In this document: positions 8,701 to 10,264 of the stretch, one piece after another
How positions within the stretch are numbered: position 1 is the first letter of the stretch
Layout: the number at the start of each line of letters is the position of its first letter
From: RGIG995 sp045635765
GTDB taxonomy: Bacteria > Bacillota > Clostridia > Oscillospirales > UBA644
Direction: 5' to 3'
Length of the DNA stretch: 10,264 nt
NCBI GenBank assembly: GCA_045635765.1
Contig: JAZTWH010000002.1
Location: 1-10,264, forward strand
Made by a program: the position numbers and the translations under genes
Notes under the pieces: generated by a model
What the model was told of the DNA's origin: nothing
The model's input: only the letters and a program-made list of their open reading frames with translations
Database searches by the model: none

Positions 8701-9100
8701 TTTCTCTGCAATCCGAAGGAGACATAGTAAGGGTACAAAGGGCTTCTGCCGGGATGACCACGGTTTGAAACGTCCCTTTTCGGATCTTTGAAATCACGTC
8801 TATTCTTTGATTTTCTTCAAATCGGGAAATACTTTCCATGGTTCGGAAGGTATAATCCTTGGGTGGAAAGTACAACGCAGGTTCGCCCAAAGCATCCAAG
8901 GTTCTTATGACCGTCCGTGCAGACCGCTCGTCCGCTACCACGATAAACGCCCGCTTGCTCAGCCGGCGTTGCAAAATATCAGAAAAATACGGTTTTTGAG
9001 CGTCCACTCCGAAAATGGCACAGGTTTTTCCCTGGGATGCGGCCTGTTCCAAAGCACCGTATTCCGGAAGTAACGTCAATTTTCCGATCAATTGGTTCAT
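5747..9100 (-). CDS. mfd: Transcription-repair coupling factor Mfd
   Basis: Mfd is the ATP-driven DNA translocase that removes RNA polymerase stalled at lesions and recruits UvrA for nucleotide excision repair. The product has 1117 residues, slightly shorter than the roughly 1150-1180 of Escherichia coli and Bacillus subtilis. In order: a UvrB-homology module (about 1-340, with GQFSIRGEIVDIFP from residue 166), a linker domain, an RNA polymerase interacting CarD-like domain starting near 450 (GDYIVHQNYGVGIY from 457), a RecG-like translocase with Walker A GDVGFGKT (606-613, Lys612), DEEQ box (707-710), LSATPIPRT and motif VI QIRGRVGR (875-882), the following RGAGDLLGAEQSGH segment, and a C-terminal autoinhibitory domain (about 990-1117). 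The start overlaps the pth stop as ATGA and has GGAG 7 bases upstream, so it is probably translationally coupled to pth. No truncation or frameshift is seen. Confidence 0.98.
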   Translation of the reverse strand: MNQLIGKLTLLPEYGALEQAASQGKTCAIFGVDAQKPYFSDILQRRLSKRAFIVVADERSARTVIRTLDALGEPALYFPPKDYTFRTMESISRFEENQRIDVISKIRKGTFQTVVIPAEALCTLTMSPSDCRETVLTVGEDFDYDSLPKILIEYGYEAFPKVEGPGQFSIRGEIVDIFPATEEQPYRIEFFDRTVDTISLFDVSSQRRTEAKDLLRLTPAKEHTQRVLDLLVQQLPQLPQTAEIRRDTELVKQGILPRHDRYLPLFYNERANILDYRTPEDLLFIFDYHRVIESAEAFAFRTEEDMKQLVEEGFCFIDKPYFFTKEEIFDRFSSALVFETLPSSLPGIFLDRLFEFNVFPTSNANLNTLPQEIDQFLAADYNVTVVTITEDHRRELAKLYQNRRVTVCCDPLPFGFELPEAKEVVCSLRQKGETKRKQKPRFERGEKIKAFSDIHPGDYIVHQNYGVGIYDGIHKIETDGVTKDFIKIKFAGTDTLYVPCDNFDLISKYIGSGDDIKVKLNRLGGTDWQKTKQRAKKAVRDLADKLILLYGQRQKTEGHAFAPDNDWQKNFEEDFFFEETEDQLRCIEEIKGDMERPVPMDRLLCGDVGFGKTEVALRAIFKCVMDSKQAALLAPTTILAYQHYNTIKARFRDYPVRIELLSRFRTTKQQEEILKRLKKGEIDVIIGTHRLVQKDIGFKDLGLIVIDEEQRFGVSHKEYLKEKAINADILSLSATPIPRTLNMSMSGIRDISVINEAPHNRYPIMTYVTEFSDGLVSDAIRRELSRGGQCYYLHNRIETIYKKAQQIETQTGARVRVAHGKMSQEELSSVWQELVDGDIDVLVCTTIIETGVDVPNCNTLIIEDADRLGLAQLHQIRGRVGRTDRRAYAYFTFRKGKSLSGDAYKRLMTIKEFTEFGSGLKIAMRDLEIRGAGDLLGAEQSGHLVTVGFDMYMKLLEEAVKEQRGEPVEKHDCTVEMKIDAYIPDDYIRDPESRIEVYKLISGICSEEDESDVTDELIDRFGEPPRAVQNLLGIARIRYKAVGLGITKISEFPKGFLIYPQTVDPKIVAGLAAIYRRDFLFSASNPPYITLKCEHKVKDIEQFFGNLAEVVDKPEKV

Positions 9101-9672
9101 TTAGGGTCTCCGTTGTATCGGCTCATTGCATCTTCCGTCTGACCGTTGATCATGAGCTTTAATATCTCATTCGTGTCCTTAAATCGTTCCGATAGCTTTT
9201 TCTTTTCGGTTCCGGAAAAGGAACCCAACACCCATTCCGCAAGGTCCGTCGTCGGATCCGCCCGATCGGAAACTCCGATACGGACCCGGGAAAATCCATC
9301 GCTTCCAAGCATTGAAATTATATTTTTTAAGCCGTTATGCCCGCCCGCACTTCCTTTTGTGCGAATCCGGATCCGGTTAAAGGGCAGAGAAACGTCATCA
9401 CATACCACGATGACGTGATTCTGGGAAATTCCGTAATATTTACAGGCTTCCGACACCGCTTCTCCAGAGAGGTTCATAAAGGTTTGGGGCTTCATCAACA
9501 GAATCTTTTTGCCTTCCATTCCACATTCTCCGCAAAGGGCACGGAAACGGATTCGATTTATTTTCACGCCGAGGTCTTGGGCAAGGGCATCCAATGCCAT
9601 CCAGCCTACGTTGTGACGGGTAAATTCATATTTTTTTCCGGGATTTCCAAGTCCTACGATCATCCAGTCCAT
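9097..9672 (-). CDS. pth: Peptidyl-tRNA hydrolase
   Basis: Cytoplasmic enzyme that cleaves peptidyl-tRNA released by stalled ribosomes and recycles the tRNA; 191 residues, typical for bacterial Pth. Family motifs are all present: IVGLGNPG at 5-12 with Asn10, TRHN with catalytic His20, KPQTFMNLSG with Asn67, the CDD pair with Asp93, and GSAGGHNGLKN with Asn113. The start at 9672 is chosen because it gives the standard short lead into the first strand and has CGGAGG 6 bases upstream. A longer in-frame form beginning with TTG at 9735 would start inside the -35 box of the promoter, so it is rejected. Its stop overlaps the mfd start by four bases (ATGA), making it the first gene of a pth-mfd-lipoprotein operon. 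In Bacillus subtilis the same gene (spoVC) also sits beside mfd. Confidence 0.97.
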   Translation of the reverse strand: MDWMIVGLGNPGKKYEFTRHNVGWMALDALAQDLGVKINRIRFRALCGECGMEGKKILLMKPQTFMNLSGEAVSEACKYYGISQNHVIVVCDDVSLPFNRIRIRTKGSAGGHNGLKNIISMLGSDGFSRVRIGVSDRADPTTDLAEWVLGSFSGTEKKKLSERFKDTNEILKLMINGQTEDAMSRYNGDPK

Positions 9673-9678
9673 AACCGA

Positions 9679-9684
9679 CCTCCG
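9679..9684 (-). promoter_or_regulatory. Ribosome binding site that sets the pth start
   Basis: CGGAGG on the minus strand ends 6 bases before the ATG at 9672. Together with the promoter at 9707-9735 it fixes the short form of Pth, because a transcript starting near 9700 cannot contain any upstream start. Confidence 0.88.
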
Positions 9685-9706
9685 TATTGCCTTACTACAA
9701 ATTAAT

Positions 9707-9735
9707 ATTATACACGATTTTTTAAGAAATTTCAA
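9707..9735 (-). promoter_or_regulatory. Sigma-A promoter for pth-mfd
   Basis: On the minus strand, TTGAAA (9730-9735) and a perfect TATAAT (9707-9712) are spaced by 17 bases. Transcription should begin near 9700, leaving a leader of about 28 bases before pth. No operator or attenuator is visible in so short a leader, consistent with constitutive expression. Confidence 0.9.
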
Positions 9736-9848
9736 GTCTCTGGAAAGGATTTCACATAATTTTCCCGAAATGACTCCTTCATTTTTCCGTTTTTACGCAC
9801 CGGTTTGTGAATTATTTCTTTCTTTTTTATTAAATAATCGAAAACATC

Positions 9849-9877
9849 TTGCGTTCAACGGGGAAATGTGGTATAAT
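9849..9877 (+). promoter_or_regulatory. Extended -10 promoter for ppdK
   Basis: TATAAT (9872-9877) is preceded by TGG, giving an extended -10 (TGGTATAAT). A weaker -35, TTGCGT (9849-9854), lies 17 bases upstream. Transcription should start near 9884, about 50 bases before ppdK. A weaker candidate, TTGTGA (9805-9810) with TATTAA 17 bases on, lies further upstream. The region 9736-9848 is AT-rich, holds no gene, and separates this promoter from the divergent pth promoter. Confidence 0.82.
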
Positions 9878-9885
9878 GGCAAGGG

Positions 9886-9909
9886 TAAAATAATATTATG
9901 TTTATTTTA
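9886..9909 (+). repeat. Small AT-only inverted repeat in the ppdK leader
   Basis: TAAAATAA (9886-9893) and its exact reverse complement TTATTTTA (9902-9909) flank an 8-base loop. It begins about where the ppdK transcript should start, so it could form a weak 5'-end hairpin. Being made of A-T pairs only in an AT-rich leader, it may be chance. Confidence 0.3.
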
Positions 9910-9933
9910 ACTTCAATTATAGGAGGAAACCAA

Positions 9934-10264
9934 ATGAGCACTAAGTATGTGTATTTGTTCTCGGAAGGGAACAAGGACATGCGCAACCTGCTGGGCGGTA
10001 AGGGTGCAAACCTTGCCGAAATGACCGCAATCGGTCTCCCTGTTCCCCAGGGCTTTACCGTTACGACGGAGGCCTGCACCCGCTACTATGAAGACGGCAA
10101 GCAGATCGCTCCCGAAATCATGGCAGAAATCGAAGAAAACATCGTTAAGATGGAAGGCATCACCGGTAAGAAGTTCGGCGATAAGGAAAATCCCCTTCTC
10201 GTTTCCGTTCGTTCCGGCGCCCGTGCTTCCATGCCCGGTATGATGGACACCATCCTGAACCTCG
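9934..10264 (+). CDS. ppdK: Pyruvate, phosphate dikinase (3' partial)
   Basis: N-terminal 110 residues of PPDK, the cytoplasmic enzyme that interconverts pyruvate, ATP and phosphate with phosphoenolpyruvate, AMP and pyrophosphate. The full enzyme is usually near 875 residues; the gene runs off the right edge. The visible part belongs to the nucleotide-binding domain: LLGGKGANLAEM with Lys23, the strongly conserved PQGFTVTTEAC, then KKFGD and VSVRSGARASMPGMMDT, which carries ATP-binding arginines. These blocks closely match the Clostridium symbiosum enzyme as I remember it. The start has AGGAGG at 9921-9926, 7 bases upstream. Codon use differs from the other genes here: all 8 Lys codons are AAG and all 7 Ile codons ATC, pointing to high expression. 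In anaerobic Clostridia PPDK commonly works in PPi-linked glycolysis; that role is inferred. Confidence 0.97.
   Translation, partial: MSTKYVYLFSEGNKDMRNLLGGKGANLAEMTAIGLPVPQGFTVTTEACTRYYEDGKQIAPEIMAEIEENIVKMEGITGKKFGDKENPLLVSVRSGARASMPGMMDTILNL

Noticed and set aside
9673..9735. TTG-initiated extension of Pth by 21 residues
   Set aside because: It starts in the -35 box of the pth promoter and runs over the -10 box, so it would not be on the transcript. The family normally begins just before IVGLGNPG.
9736..9933. Riboswitch or small RNA in the divergent intergenic region
   Set aside because: The space is taken up by two promoters and a short leader. Only a weak AT hairpin is visible, with no conserved riboswitch core or GC-rich structured element.
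1..10264. Mobile element, phage, CRISPR or defence-island content
   Set aside because: No transposase, integrase, terminal repeats, direct repeat arrays or toxin-antitoxin pairs were seen. Nearly all sequence is accounted for by exporter, hydrolase and housekeeping genes.

Overview
The window looks like chromosomal DNA from a low-to-mid GC member of the Bacillota, most likely the class Clostridia. The reasons are a pth-mfd-foldase lipoprotein cluster, a pyruvate phosphate dikinase N-terminus that reads like the Clostridium symbiosum enzyme, strong GGAGG ribosome binding sites, and textbook sigma-A promoters (TTGAAA or TAGACA, 17 bp, TATAAT). No phage genes, insertion sequences, CRISPR arrays, tRNA or rRNA genes were seen. 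Nearly all of the window is coding.

Left block, plus strand (1-4542): three tightly packed genes. The first two encode the halves of a heterodimeric ABC exporter of the BmrCD / TM287-288 type. The first is cut by the left edge and lacks its N-terminus. The second overlaps it by 8 bases. One half carries Asp in place of the catalytic Glu but has a good signature motif; the other has the catalytic Glu but a degenerate signature, so the dimer should have one active and one degenerate ATP site. A third gene encodes a membrane-anchored alpha/beta hydrolase with a complete Ser-Asp-His triad. The block ends in a hairpin terminator that contains the hydrolase stop codon and probably also serves the convergent operon.

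Middle block, minus strand (4548-9735): pth (peptidyl-tRNA hydrolase), mfd (transcription-repair coupling factor) and a PrsA-like lipoprotein with a divergent parvulin region. pth and mfd overlap by ATGA and are driven by a near-consensus promoter just upstream of pth. The lipoprotein gene starts 41 bases after mfd and has its own extended -10 promoter inside the end of mfd, with the mfd stop codon forming the TGn element.

Right edge, plus strand (9736-10264): a divergent intergenic region of about 260 bases carries back-to-back promoters for pth and for ppdK. The first 110 codons of ppdK follow, with strongly biased codon use typical of a highly expressed enzyme.

Most of the window is housekeeping genes in a familiar arrangement. 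The best candidate for something less described is the coupling of a membrane-anchored hydrolase to a heterodimeric exporter. I found no convincing evidence of an entirely new system.
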